Assembly: GCA_002428985.1 (NCBI GenBank)
Contig: DIYL01000013.1
Location: 268,758 to 332,757 of the forward strand
DNA from: Anaerolineales bacterium UBA6055
Lineage (GTDB): Bacteria > Chloroflexota > Anaerolineae > Aggregatilineales > Phototrophicaceae
DNA length: 64,000 bases
Reading direction: 5' to 3'
Numbering within the stretch: position 1 is the stretch's first letter; each line of letters starts with the position of its first letter. Below the pieces are notes generated by a model that saw only the letters and a program-made list of their open reading frames with translations, was not told where the DNA came from and made no database searches. Shown in pieces: positions 8,908 to 15,975 of this stretch. Position numbers and translations under genes: made by a program.

Positions 8908-9928
8908 ACGCGTCGTCATCGTCCATTTCATCCACAAGTTCATAGAGGAAATCAGGGTCATCAATCACACCGTACTCTGTCCACAATTTTTCATGGATAG
9001 CATTCGCATCAACACCAAGCCCAAATTGGTTAAAGTATTGGCAGACACGTTCAATATCACGCTTCAGGATTTTTTCAGCATGTGGGTTTGTCTCGACCTC
9101 AACGACCTGCGGAAAGTCAATGAATGTGATGTTACCTTGCCAATAGAGGATGTTATACTCTGACAAATCCCCATGAATCATACCTTGCTTGAGCATGAGT
9201 AGCATATTGCGTAACGTGCTATCGAAAAGCGGTTTGACTTCGTCCACATGCAATTGAACAGTATGCAATGGAGGTGCAGGTAGCACGTCATCCCCAAGGT
9301 ATTCCATGACAATCGCATTTTCCCCTGCACCAATAGGTTCAGGTACATCAGCACCAGCACTATACAAGTCCTGCATCGCATTGTATTCATGCATCAGCCA
9401 TGACGTGTGTGCGACCTGTTGACCATAAGCCGATTTTTTACCGATTGCCCGAATCGTGCGCACATCACGTGCATCCACTGGACGACCGGATTCAGTCAGG
9501 ACTTGTCGCCCCTCACGGTACATCTTGTCGTTACGCAGATTGCGAAACATTCGCGGGCGATAAACTTTTACAGCCACCAAGTCTTTTCCTGTTGATTCAT
9601 GTGCTTTACAACGATAAACGCTGGCTTCTTTACCACCTTTGACCATTGCCAGCACATCGGTGATGAGTGCTTGTTGATAGAAAATTTTGAGCGAATCATA
9701 GAGCCAGATTTTTTCGTGTCTAGCTGGTTTATATGTTGTCTCAAAATCACCTTCGATACCTGTAGTATCAGCAATTTCGTCTAAGATCTCATCCACCGTT
9801 TTCTTCGGGATGTGATTGACTTTCTTCTTGCGTTTTTTACGTGCTTGACGATCAATTTGCATCGGGTCAAAATCGTCGCCAAATTCGTCATACAATTCAA
9901 AGTCGTTGTAGTTACTGTATTTAGGCAT
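8897..9928 (-). CDS. RIO1-type serine/threonine protein kinase
   Basis: A 343-residue RIO-family kinase. Key residues are all visible: a flexible loop GGKEASVYR (98-106), the ATP-binding lysine K121 in AVKVYR, the catalytic loop HGDLSEYN (252-259; D254, N259), and the metal-binding IDFPQ (270-274; D271). The pattern STRxxIDFPQ-like plus HGDLSEYN is that of RIO1 and RIO3 rather than RIO2, since no winged-helix domain is present at the N-terminus. The first 45 residues are acidic and then strongly basic (RKKRKKK), perhaps an RNA- or ribosome-contacting tail. In archaea and eukaryotes RIO1 acts in small-subunit maturation; the bacterial role is unknown. It heads an operon with the GNAT gene and is preceded by a structured leader (9985-10279). 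Start has AAGGA 11 bases upstream. Confidence 0.93.
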   Translation of the reverse strand: MPKYSNYNDFELYDEFGDDFDPMQIDRQARKKRKKKVNHIPKKTVDEILDEIADTTGIEGDFETTYKPARHEKIWLYDSLKIFYQQALITDVLAMVKGGKEASVYRCKAHESTGKDLVAVKVYRPRMFRNLRNDKMYREGRQVLTESGRPVDARDVRTIRAIGKKSAYGQQVAHTSWLMHEYNAMQDLYSAGADVPEPIGAGENAIVMEYLGDDVLPAPPLHTVQLHVDEVKPLFDSTLRNMLLMLKQGMIHGDLSEYNILYWQGNITFIDFPQVVEVETNPHAEKILKRDIERVCQYFNQFGLGVDANAIHEKLWTEYGVIDDPDFLYELVDEMDDDDAYDA

Positions 9929-9984
9929 TGCTAGAGTTATCCTTTTCAGGGTTATATGCTTTATTTTGGGTTATCTTCATTGTG

Positions 9985-10014
9985 AAATAAAAAACAGCCA
10001 TGAGGCTATGACTG
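9985..10014 (-). terminator. Intrinsic terminator inside the RIO kinase leader
   Basis: On the minus strand a 7-base-pair stem CAGTCAT/ATGGCTG (one G-U pair, loop AGCCTC) is followed directly by TTTTTTATTT. It lies 57 bases before the RIO kinase start and downstream of a promoter and a small reading frame, the geometry of an attenuator. A GGCTGTTT copy about 20 bases upstream of the stem could pair with the AGCC in the loop and compete with the terminator; that alternative is inference. Confidence 0.75.
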
Positions 10015-10064
10015 CTAAAATAGAAACAGCCACAACACACCGTTTTGTACGGAATATAAAATCC

Positions 10065-10172
10065 GCACCTGTTTTGGCGCGCTATAGCTGGCGTAATTCT
10101 ACCTATTCAATTGGGGTATATGGCGGGTATTGTTACATGTATGACCCGCTAGCCAGCAATCTCCAGCGCGCT
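10065..10172 (-). ncRNA. Structured leader RNA upstream of RIO kinase (candidate attenuator or riboswitch)
   Basis: Complementary segments nest cleanly. A long-range helix pairs 10077-10083 with 10165-10171 (7 bp, GC-rich) and 10087-10092 with 10152-10157 (6 bp) across an internal loop. It encloses two hairpins: 10123-10128 with 10144-10149 (6 bp) and a weaker one, 10100-10103 with 10115-10118. Together with the promoter at 10250-10279 and terminator at 9985-10014 this makes a leader of about 260 nt. I do not recognise it as a known riboswitch, tmRNA, SRP RNA or RNase P RNA. The strand is assigned from the promoter and terminator. Confidence 0.6.
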
Positions 10173-10208
10173 ATCATTTCTCACTTCTGCTACATAGACC
10201 TTTGCCAT
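10149..10208 (-). CDS. 19-codon leader reading frame
   Basis: A short frame encoding MAKVYVAEVRNDSALEIAG, with a strong Shine-Dalgarno (GGAGG, 5 bases before ATG) and ending in TAG. It starts about 42 bases after the predicted -10 box. Its last eight codons form one side of the long-range helix of the leader, so ribosome passage would open that helix. There is no run of a single regulatory codon as in classical amino-acid attenuators. It could be a genuine micropeptide, a coupling device for attenuation, or a chance frame; the ribosome-binding site is the main support. Confidence 0.5.
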   Translation of the reverse strand: MAKVYVAEVRNDSALEIAG

Positions 10209-10249
10209 ACGTACCTCCAAGTTCATTCCCTTGCATATAAGTCAGCAAA

Positions 10250-10279
10250 AGTCTAACATGGGTCACATTGGGTTGTCAA
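10250..10279 (-). promoter_or_regulatory. Sigma70-like promoter of the RIO kinase leader
   Basis: A perfect -35 TTGACA (plus-strand 10274-10279) is separated by 18 bases from TAGACT (10250-10255), a 4/6 match to TATAAT. Transcription would start near 10243 and run leftward through the 19-codon frame, the structured RNA and the terminator toward the RIO kinase gene. Confidence 0.55.
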
Positions 10280-10330
10280 GAAATTCCCAAAAGTCGAAAT
10301 TAGAAAACCAGAAAAACGAACGGGTTCTAT

Positions 10331-10861
10331 ATGAGTGATATGCGTAATATTTACATCGCAGAATATGATCCTTTGTGGATCGAGAATTTTAATACCGAAA
10401 CCGAGCAACTCAAACCAATTTTTGGGGACTTATTAATTGAGATTCATCATATCGGTAGTACATCCATTCCTAATATGCCAGCCAAACCAGTTATTGACAT
10501 CATGCCTATTGTGACGGAAATCAGTGCAGTCGATACGCTAAATTCCGCTTTGATTGCATTGGGGTATGAGCCAATGGGAGAAAACGGCATCATCGGCAGA
10601 CGTTATTTTCGTAAAGGTGGCCATTTAAATCGGAGTCATCATATTCATGCCTACGAACCCAATAATCCGGAGGTTGCCAAGCATCTTGATTTTCGAGATT
10701 ATCTCAAAACACATCCCGAGAGCGCCAAAGCCTATGCAGATCTAAAGCGTAAGGTTGCTCAAGCGAATCCAAATGATATTTATGGCTATATGGATGGTAA
10801 ACATGACTTTATTCAAGAGACAATTGTTAAGGCACAAGTATGGCGCAGTGAAACCAAATAG
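10331..10861 (+). CDS. GrpB family protein (UPF0157, nucleotidyltransferase fold)
   Basis: A 176-residue GrpB/UPF0157 protein. The family hallmarks are the early YDPLWIENFN segment (residues about 13-22), the HIGSTSIPNMPAKPVIDI motif at about 41-58, which corresponds to the nucleotidyltransferase GS...D motif, and RSHHIHAYE around 99-107. In some bacteria GrpB-like domains are fused to dephospho-CoA kinase; their independent activity is not established. No membrane segment or leader. The gene stands alone on the plus strand; upstream bases show only a weak ribosome-binding site. Confidence 0.88.
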   Translation: MSDMRNIYIAEYDPLWIENFNTETEQLKPIFGDLLIEIHHIGSTSIPNMPAKPVIDIMPIVTEISAVDTLNSALIALGYEPMGENGIIGRRYFRKGGHLNRSHHIHAYEPNNPEVAKHLDFRDYLKTHPESAKAYADLKRKVAQANPNDIYGYMDGKHDFIQETIVKAQVWRSETK

Positions 10862-10984
10862 TAAGCATTTTCGTATAAAGTAATGTAATAGTTGGTGGGA
10901 TTTAAAGGAAACTTTACATATTTTGAACCTTTTCCACCATTACAGCGTCTACAATTTGTAGAACATAGAGGATAGGAGTTTTTC

Positions 10985-11155
10985 ATGCAAGATAAAAAAC
11001 GTCAATCAACCAATAAAAAACAAGAGCCTCCTAAACACGGCACAACACAAGAAGTCAAAGCTCTGTTACGGGATCTCAAGCAATTACACAGAAATGGTGC
11101 AGTTTCTGATGAAGAATTTGAATCTGGTAAGTCGAAATTGCTCGAATCGCTATAA
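10985..11155 (+). CDS. Small SHOCT-domain protein
   Basis: A 56-residue protein with AGGAG six bases before its ATG. The N-terminal 24 residues are basic and probably disordered. Residues 25-56 (VKALLRDLKQLHRNGAVSDE, then EFESGKSKLLESL) match the SHOCT pattern LxxLkxLhdxGxiTdeEFexkKxkLL, a short helical domain often found at the ends of larger proteins and thought to mediate oligomerisation. Stop at 11153-11155, eight bases from the convergent end of the Argonaute gene. Whether the two genes are functionally linked is unknown. Confidence 0.75.
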   Translation: MQDKKRQSTNKKQEPPKHGTTQEVKALLRDLKQLHRNGAVSDEEFESGKSKLLESL

Positions 11156-11162
11156 TAAAACG

Positions 11163-13265
11163 CTATAACCAAAATGGAACATCACCCGATGTTGCCGCTG
11201 GTAGTTGTCCGCGCGACAACCACTGGCTCATCTCATGAGCATATTGAATAGTTATCGGTAGACGTGAGGGTTTGATCGTTCCATAGTTAAGAATTGTCCA
11301 CATCAGGATCGAATGCAAAGCATATTCAATACCAAGATCAAATGGTGCTTTGACGTATAGTGGCATCGGCATCATATCGGCATCAGTTGTGCTAGTGACA
11401 ATAAATGCCTCCATATTGTTAAGCCTAAACATTGTCCCCCACTCCGGTTGCTGAATCCTTTTTTGCTTCAAGCTGAATATGTGCGGGACAATATCAGTTT
11501 CAATTTCAACGGGATAAAATGTCATGTCGATGACTTTTTCCCAACGTGCTAACATCGTTAGTTCTTCGATTGTGAATGCACCTTTACGATGTACAATTAC
11601 ACGCTTTCCCCCAAACCGTTCCTCAGGAAACAAAGTCTGCATCACAATATAAGGGACAGGGTCGCCTTTATCGAGTTCAACAGTCTCCATGATATACCCT
11701 TGTCCACATCCGACATTATCATAAATACGTGCCATCGCTGTCACTCGGTCAAATTGAGTCAGCTCTTGGCGCACCATATCCATCCCGACAATCATGTCTG
11801 CATATTCAACTGGCTCAGCTAATACATATGGGAAATTCCCTGTTTTACCAAGAATCCCCATAATCACACGTGACATAGATTCAGGATCGTGCATCGTTTT
11901 ATGATAAATTGCATGTGTAGCAATCCCCTTGCCTAATGCAATCGACTTGATCTGCTGTAGATTAGGGTCAAATAACTCTTGGTTATCATGATCAGTATTC
12001 GGCAAAAATGCGAGAACGATGTGCGGTGCTTCTTTTTCGACAACTTTGACCGCAGATTCAAGATTTTTGTTGGAAATGACACGCACCTTACGCTCACGGA
12101 GCATCTCAATCTTGAAGTCATAATTACGCTCTAAATCTCGCCGCAGTGCTTCTACAAAATCGTCAATGGGTTCATCGAGCGTGTTGATAATGGCTATCTT
12201 AATTGGTGACTTATCAAAGCGAGACAAGCGTTCATACATGCCATTTTGTTGGAAGTGATATGCAAGAGTCGAGAATTCAACATCACGGGTGCGTCCCCTA
12301 GCAAATTCGACAGTCGGCTCGAATGTTGCCTGTTTGAATATCTCAGGCAGCGTACGTGTATTGAATGCGTTATCTATGATCTTGGCTTCTTTTAGCTTAT
12401 CAGAAAGAATTTTAACCAACTGAGCATGAGAAGCTGGGCTCAGCTTTAAGGCGCGTTGAGCATGAGCCGGGCTAATATTAAATTGTTGTAGCAGGTCGTG
12501 ATTATCAGGCTCAATGAGGATATGCAATGCGCTAGCTGGGTACTCATAAGTGTAATTCCCAGTAGTGACCTCGACCGTCAATTCATCATCAGGTGCATAT
12601 CTTAAGATCGTTTGCATCACACTACGGCGTGTTAATTCGAGAAGTTCAGTGCGGCGGTCAAAGACTGTTCCTGTTATAGATTTTACTGTTCCGAACATCG
12701 TCGATGTTTTGTCTGTGACAGGTAAACCGATGATTTTGCTACGATCGGATATATCTTCCACATATTGCTGTACATTGAGTTCATAGAGTAGCTGGGAGTT
12801 AATCGTGAGTGATAAGCTTGGTTGGTGGTTTACAACCCAGTTTTTGAGATGGTATTCATATTCAATACGCCCACGTTCGACAGAAACACTCATTTTACCC
12901 AACGCAAGGCGGAGATCTTCCTCTATGGGGATGATTTGTGACCAAAAGACATAACGGGCTAGGTTCATTGGAGACGGTTGCCAGTTCATAATCTCTTCAA
13001 TCTCTTGAAGGTTGCTGTATAACATGGGGATGTCAGCCCGTAATTGGTCGACAGCAATTTCCATCTGAATTGGCGCAACGGGCTCATTTGTAATAATGAT
13101 GTTCTCTGACCACACCCATACCCCAGGAAATGTCTGATTCAGACGATAGGCAATCTTCCCACCCCGTTTACCAACATCTTCGCCATCAAATGTCACTTGG
13201 TAAGCAGTGAGGTCAGGTAAGTTTGTCGCAAGAATTGGGAACAACTCGATGAACAAGTCTTGCAT
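11163..13265 (-). CDS. ago: Long prokaryotic Argonaute (PAZ-MID-Piwi), predicted catalytically inactive
   Basis: A 700-residue protein that I read as a long-type prokaryotic Argonaute, a guide-dependent nucleic-acid binding protein. Residues about 155-255 resemble a PAZ domain (GNYTYEYPAS at 236-245). MID spans about 350-485, with the expected GKGIATHAIYHK and KTGNFPYVL segments near 445-482. The Piwi domain runs from about 486 to 682: first catalytic aspartate D496 (ADMIVGMD), then the conserved C-terminal SRLPITIQYAHE (667-678), whose H677 fits the fourth tetrad position. The usual HRDG at the third position is HRKG here (K561), so the DEDX tetrad is broken and target slicing is unlikely. 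The glutamate finger is not clear (D535 or nearby). Start at 13265 has AAAGGA six bases upstream and a promoter at 13297-13325. No nuclease or effector gene is adjacent. Likely an immunity-type binding protein of the inactive long-B group, by inference. Confidence 0.85.
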   Translation of the reverse strand: MQDLFIELFPILATNLPDLTAYQVTFDGEDVGKRGGKIAYRLNQTFPGVWVWSENIIITNEPVAPIQMEIAVDQLRADIPMLYSNLQEIEEIMNWQPSPMNLARYVFWSQIIPIEEDLRLALGKMSVSVERGRIEYEYHLKNWVVNHQPSLSLTINSQLLYELNVQQYVEDISDRSKIIGLPVTDKTSTMFGTVKSITGTVFDRRTELLELTRRSVMQTILRYAPDDELTVEVTTGNYTYEYPASALHILIEPDNHDLLQQFNISPAHAQRALKLSPASHAQLVKILSDKLKEAKIIDNAFNTRTLPEIFKQATFEPTVEFARGRTRDVEFSTLAYHFQQNGMYERLSRFDKSPIKIAIINTLDEPIDDFVEALRRDLERNYDFKIEMLRERKVRVISNKNLESAVKVVEKEAPHIVLAFLPNTDHDNQELFDPNLQQIKSIALGKGIATHAIYHKTMHDPESMSRVIMGILGKTGNFPYVLAEPVEYADMIVGMDMVRQELTQFDRVTAMARIYDNVGCGQGYIMETVELDKGDPVPYIVMQTLFPEERFGGKRVIVHRKGAFTIEELTMLARWEKVIDMTFYPVEIETDIVPHIFSLKQKRIQQPEWGTMFRLNNMEAFIVTSTTDADMMPMPLYVKAPFDLGIEYALHSILMWTILNYGTIKPSRLPITIQYAHEMSQWLSRGQLPAATSGDVPFWL

Positions 13266-13296
13266 AATGCGTCCTTTGCTTTGGTCTATAATCTAT

Positions 13297-13325
13297 ATTA
13301 TGGAGCTTTGATAGGTTGGAGGCAA
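13297..13325 (-). promoter_or_regulatory. Promoter of the Argonaute gene
   Basis: On the minus strand TTGCCT (13320-13325, 4/6) and CATAAT (13297-13302, 5/6) are separated by exactly 17 bases, 31 bases before the Argonaute ATG. It lies back to back with the promoter for the rightward GNAT gene. Confidence 0.5.
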
Positions 13326-13343
13326 ACGAATCTTACGCAAAAT

Positions 13344-13372
13344 TTTTCAAGAGAGCCTAATACAGGTATAAT
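13344..13372 (+). promoter_or_regulatory. Promoter of the acidic-insert GNAT gene
   Basis: TTTTCA (13344-13349) and a perfect TATAAT (13367-13372) are spaced 17 bases apart, 37 bases before the ATG at 13410. Its -35 box is about 20 bases from the -35 of the divergent Argonaute promoter, so one regulator could affect both. Confidence 0.55.
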
Positions 13373-13409
13373 TACGCACAATATCGAAAGAAGAAATCGA
13401 GGCTAGGCG

Positions 13410-13973
13410 ATGACCGAATTTACAATCCGTCCATTAGAACGAACAGACCGTGAATGGGTTGCCCATTTTCTGGATGAACGCTGGGGCACAACACAGATTG
13501 TATCACGTGGACGAGCAGTGTATGGACACTTGCTACCCGGCTTTTTAGCTGAGCGAGGTGCACCAACTGAAGATGGAGATGATGCAGAAGCACCTGAAAT
13601 AGAAACAGATACCACCGATACAGAAGAAGCCGAAGAAGAAGAAAAATATCTCGGACTCATCACAGTCAATGTCGAAGAAAAAGAGTGTGAAGTAACAACA
13701 CTAGATAGCTTAAATGAAGAAGCTGGGGTTGGGACTGCACTTGTCGAGGCAGTGGAGACATGGGCGAAAGAAGCAGGTATCAAACGCCTCTGGTTAGTCA
13801 CAACAAATGACAACCTTGCCGCATTAAAATTCTGGCAAAAACGCGGATATGAGTTGGTCAAAATTCATCGCAATGCAATTGCAGAAGCCCGTCGCATCAA
13901 GCCTCAAATCCCGATTACCGGACTTGACGGCATCCCAATCCGCGACGAAATCGAACTCGAAAAACGCCTTTAA
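13410..13973 (+). CDS. GNAT family N-acetyltransferase with acidic insert
   Basis: A 187-residue acetyltransferase. The first strand and helix (FTIRPLERTDREWVAHFL) are at residues 4-21. Residues about 52-79 form a strongly acidic insert (runs of Glu, Asp and Thr) not typical of the fold. The acetyl-CoA site is in residues about 104-120, where the usual Q/RxxGxG is replaced by NEEAGVGTALV. The C-terminal YLxTxNDNLAALKFWQKRGYE pattern (about 128-151) is typical of amino-acid/peptide acetyltransferases. Substrate unknown. Divergent from the Argonaute gene with a 144-base intergenic region. Ends in a hairpin at 13984-14011. Confidence 0.87.
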   Translation: MTEFTIRPLERTDREWVAHFLDERWGTTQIVSRGRAVYGHLLPGFLAERGAPTEDGDDAEAPEIETDTTDTEEAEEEEKYLGLITVNVEEKECEVTTLDSLNEEAGVGTALVEAVETWAKEAGIKRLWLVTTNDNLAALKFWQKRGYELVKIHRNAIAEARRIKPQIPITGLDGIPIRDEIELEKRL

Positions 13974-13983
13974 ATGAATCGAT

Positions 13984-14011
13984 TTCCCTGACAAAATTTA
14001 TTGTCAGGGAA
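13984..14011 (+). terminator. Hairpin terminator after the GNAT gene
   Basis: A perfect 10-base-pair stem TTCCCTGACA/TGTCAGGGAA with an 8-base loop starts 11 bases after the GNAT stop. The following bases (TGATTTCAATTT) are only moderately T-rich, so efficiency is uncertain. It could also serve the leftward transcript of 14063-14614 poorly. Confidence 0.6.
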
Positions 14012-14062
14012 TGATTTCAATTTAAATTTCAATAATAGAATCTATGGTCACCAGAGCTCCAT

Positions 14063-14614
14063 TTAATCTGATTTCCGTGATTGTGAATAGAGAACAAGGC
14101 GATTAATTAGGTGCGTTGTTTTTAATGCTTGGTCAATATCTACTTTTACGTTCTCAATGACACTTCGCTTAAATGACAATCCGATAATCATTCCCCCAGT
14201 AGTCTCCACATAGATTGTTAATTGTTTGGATAGCCAATAAGCAATAAGCATAACAATTCCAACTAACGAAAGAATGATTGTCGGCAAACCAAATATTGTC
14301 AAGAAGAGACCGAATATTAATAACGGAGCAGATTTAGTGTAGCCAGCATGAGTACTGCAAATCATAGAAAGCGGGACGGTATTATATGTTGTCCCAAAGA
14401 AACTAGATGATTTGAATGTTAATGTTGTTCTTGTGACAGTTAGTGTTGTTTCTGCATCTAAACCCATTGCTACAAGAGCCCATGCAACAATCCCACTCTG
14501 CCGTCCCGTAATATCAATTAGGGGATCACCTTTTTGATTAACCTCGAATTTTCGCAAGACAAGTGGTCTACCAAATGATGCACTACCACCAAATAACAAA
14601 TTGATTATAGACAT
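14063..14614 (-). CDS. Membrane protein of unknown function, possible PH-like fold
   Basis: A 183-residue protein that I do not recognise. I place the start at ATG 14614, with AAGGGG seven bases upstream; the open frame continues upstream into AT-rich, non-coding-looking sequence. Residues about 50-95 are beta-rich (TLTVTRTTLTFKSSSFFG), then two adjacent hydrophobic segments form a membrane hairpin (LLIFGLFLTIFGLPTIILSL and VGIVMLIAYWL), followed by another beta-rich stretch (LTIYVETTGGMIIGLSFKRS). A beta-TM hairpin-beta arrangement resembles bacterial PH-domain membrane proteins, but this is a tentative structural reading. Confidence 0.7.
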   Translation of the reverse strand: MSIINLLFGGSASFGRPLVLRKFEVNQKGDPLIDITGRQSGIVAWALVAMGLDAETTLTVTRTTLTFKSSSFFGTTYNTVPLSMICSTHAGYTKSAPLLIFGLFLTIFGLPTIILSLVGIVMLIAYWLSKQLTIYVETTGGMIIGLSFKRSVIENVKVDIDQALKTTHLINRLVLYSQSRKSD

Positions 14615-15117
14615 AATATACCCCTTAATTAGAAAGTTTTTCCAAATATTATTATATTGTAAACCAATAAATATTTTAATTAATCTTATATTACTTATAT
14701 TATTATTTTTTATATTACAAAATAAAGTTAATATTGAAATCATTACTATTTACGCTTGCACATACTATTTTTTATTTCTGCCACATTTTGGAGTGTCTTC
14801 AGATAAATCTAACTAATTGACAGACTGACCGTAGATTTTCTAAGAATATACATTTGTTGGAGAATTGTCTTAATTTACACCTGAACCTTTTTGAACCTTA
14901 AAAAATACAATATACTATTTATAGCCCCAGCGGGTAAGAAGCAAACCTTCATACGGTAACTTGCCAGGTTACACTGTAAAAACTGGTTCCAGATTTCCCA
15001 TCTGTCTCGTTTGTCCTTCATATGGACTCGTTTAGGGGCTTTTCCGACTTCCCTTTTTATGCCAAAAGGGATAGGACGCATTCAGCCATTCTGTCAAACA
15101 AGTCTAGGAGAGTGCCT
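14615..15117. other. AT-rich intergenic region
   Basis: About 500 bases between two divergent genes. The left half (14640-14780) is extremely AT-rich and carries no convincing gene. On the plus strand TTTTTG (14888-14893) and TATACT (14911-14916) at 17-base spacing make a plausible promoter for the slipin gene, leaving an untranslated leader of about 200 bases. A weak 5-bp hairpin (GTAAC/GTTAC) lies near 14958-14974. I see nothing else. Confidence 0.5.
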
Positions 15118-15975
15118 ATGACCAAAGGATCAATCATTATTAAAGACACGCATCGCGGGTTATGGTACGAAAATGGTGTATTAGCAAAAGTCCTGTCAGC
15201 AGGTCGTTATGAAATCCCTGAGCCCAAGTGGTTTCACTTTGCGCAAGAGCCACCTCGTGTCGAGATCGTTCTGGTGGATATGCGCGAGCGGGATTTGACA
15301 ATTAAAGGTCAAGAAATCTTGACATCTGATAAGGTTGCTATTCGAGTGAGTATTGTTGTGCGTTTTCGTGTGACAGATCCAGAAACAGCTGTTCATGCCG
15401 TCGACAATTATGAAGACCGAATCTACACAGATGTACAGTTAGCGGCACGTCGCTCACTCGCATCTATGACACTGGAAGGTATCATGACGAACCGTAACCA
15501 ACTTAGTGAAGACATTCTTGAGGATGTCAAAGAAATCGCTGAAGGGTACGGTGTAGAAATTGGTCGTGCCGATGTGAAAGATTTAATCTTTCCAGGGAAC
15601 TTACAACATATCATGAACCGTGTGCTCGAGTCCAAACGCCTTGCAGAAGCTAAGTTAATTGACGCTCGTGCTAAAGCCGAAGTCGAGCGGATTGAAACCG
15701 AAGCTAAAATCGAAAATACACGTAATCTTGGGTTGGCTACAATCGAAGCCAAACGTCAAAATGCGGAAGCCGAAGCAGAAGCGCAACGCATCCGTGCCGA
15801 AGCCGATGTTCGTGAATTACAAGAGCGGGCACGTGCAGCAGAAGCCTATAGTGATCATCCAGCACTGTTACGGTTGACAGAACTAGAGACGTTAAGCGAT
15901 TTATCAAAAATGGCAAATGCACGCATTTACATCAATTTTGATAGTCAAAACAAACCAAGTGAAAATGATAGCTAA
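15118..15975 (+). CDS. SPFH/Band 7 domain protein (slipin, stomatin-like)
   Basis: A 285-residue SPFH-family protein. After a short N-terminal part without an obvious membrane segment, the Band 7 domain covers about residues 30-185: VEIVLVDMRERDLTIKGQEI, then VRVxxVVRFRVTDPxxAV, and a conserved VEIGRADVKDLIFPG segment. A long charged coiled coil rich in Ala/Glu (about 190-255) follows and ends in a conserved ALLRLxELETLxxL block, which is the slipin signature. Such proteins oligomerise at membranes and organise lipid microdomains or proteases. I chose ATG 15118 because AGGAGAG lies just upstream; the frame extends 96 bases further with no ribosome-binding site. It converges with lspA with a 4-base overlap. 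No NfeD partner is next to it. Confidence 0.9.
   Translation: MTKGSIIIKDTHRGLWYENGVLAKVLSAGRYEIPEPKWFHFAQEPPRVEIVLVDMRERDLTIKGQEILTSDKVAIRVSIVVRFRVTDPETAVHAVDNYEDRIYTDVQLAARRSLASMTLEGIMTNRNQLSEDILEDVKEIAEGYGVEIGRADVKDLIFPGNLQHIMNRVLESKRLAEAKLIDARAKAEVERIETEAKIENTRNLGLATIEAKRQNAEAEAEAQRIRAEADVRELQERARAAEAYSDHPALLRLTELETLSDLSKMANARIYINFDSQNKPSENDS

Noticed and set aside
8908..8964. Longer N-terminus of the GNAT protein
   Set aside because: The extra residues are Met/Thr-rich, lie within the RIO coding end and are not family-like; ATG 8907 gives the standard GNAT length.
10065..10172. tmRNA, SRP RNA or RNase P RNA as identity of the leader
   Set aside because: No tag peptide with ANDENYALAA-type end, no CCA end, and no signatures of those RNAs were found.
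9966..10256. Plus-strand open frame of 96 codons in the RIO leader region
   Set aside because: It runs opposite to the clear promoter/terminator signals, shows no recognisable protein pattern, and covers the self-complementary RNA region.
13403..13861. Minus-strand serine-rich frame opposite the GNAT gene
   Set aside because: It is the shadow of the acidic insert and has no ribosome-binding site or recognised domain.
14615..14880. Coding sequence in the AT-rich stretch upstream of the PH-like membrane protein
   Set aside because: The upstream extension of the frame encodes low-complexity residues and has no ribosome-binding site; a good one precedes ATG 14614.
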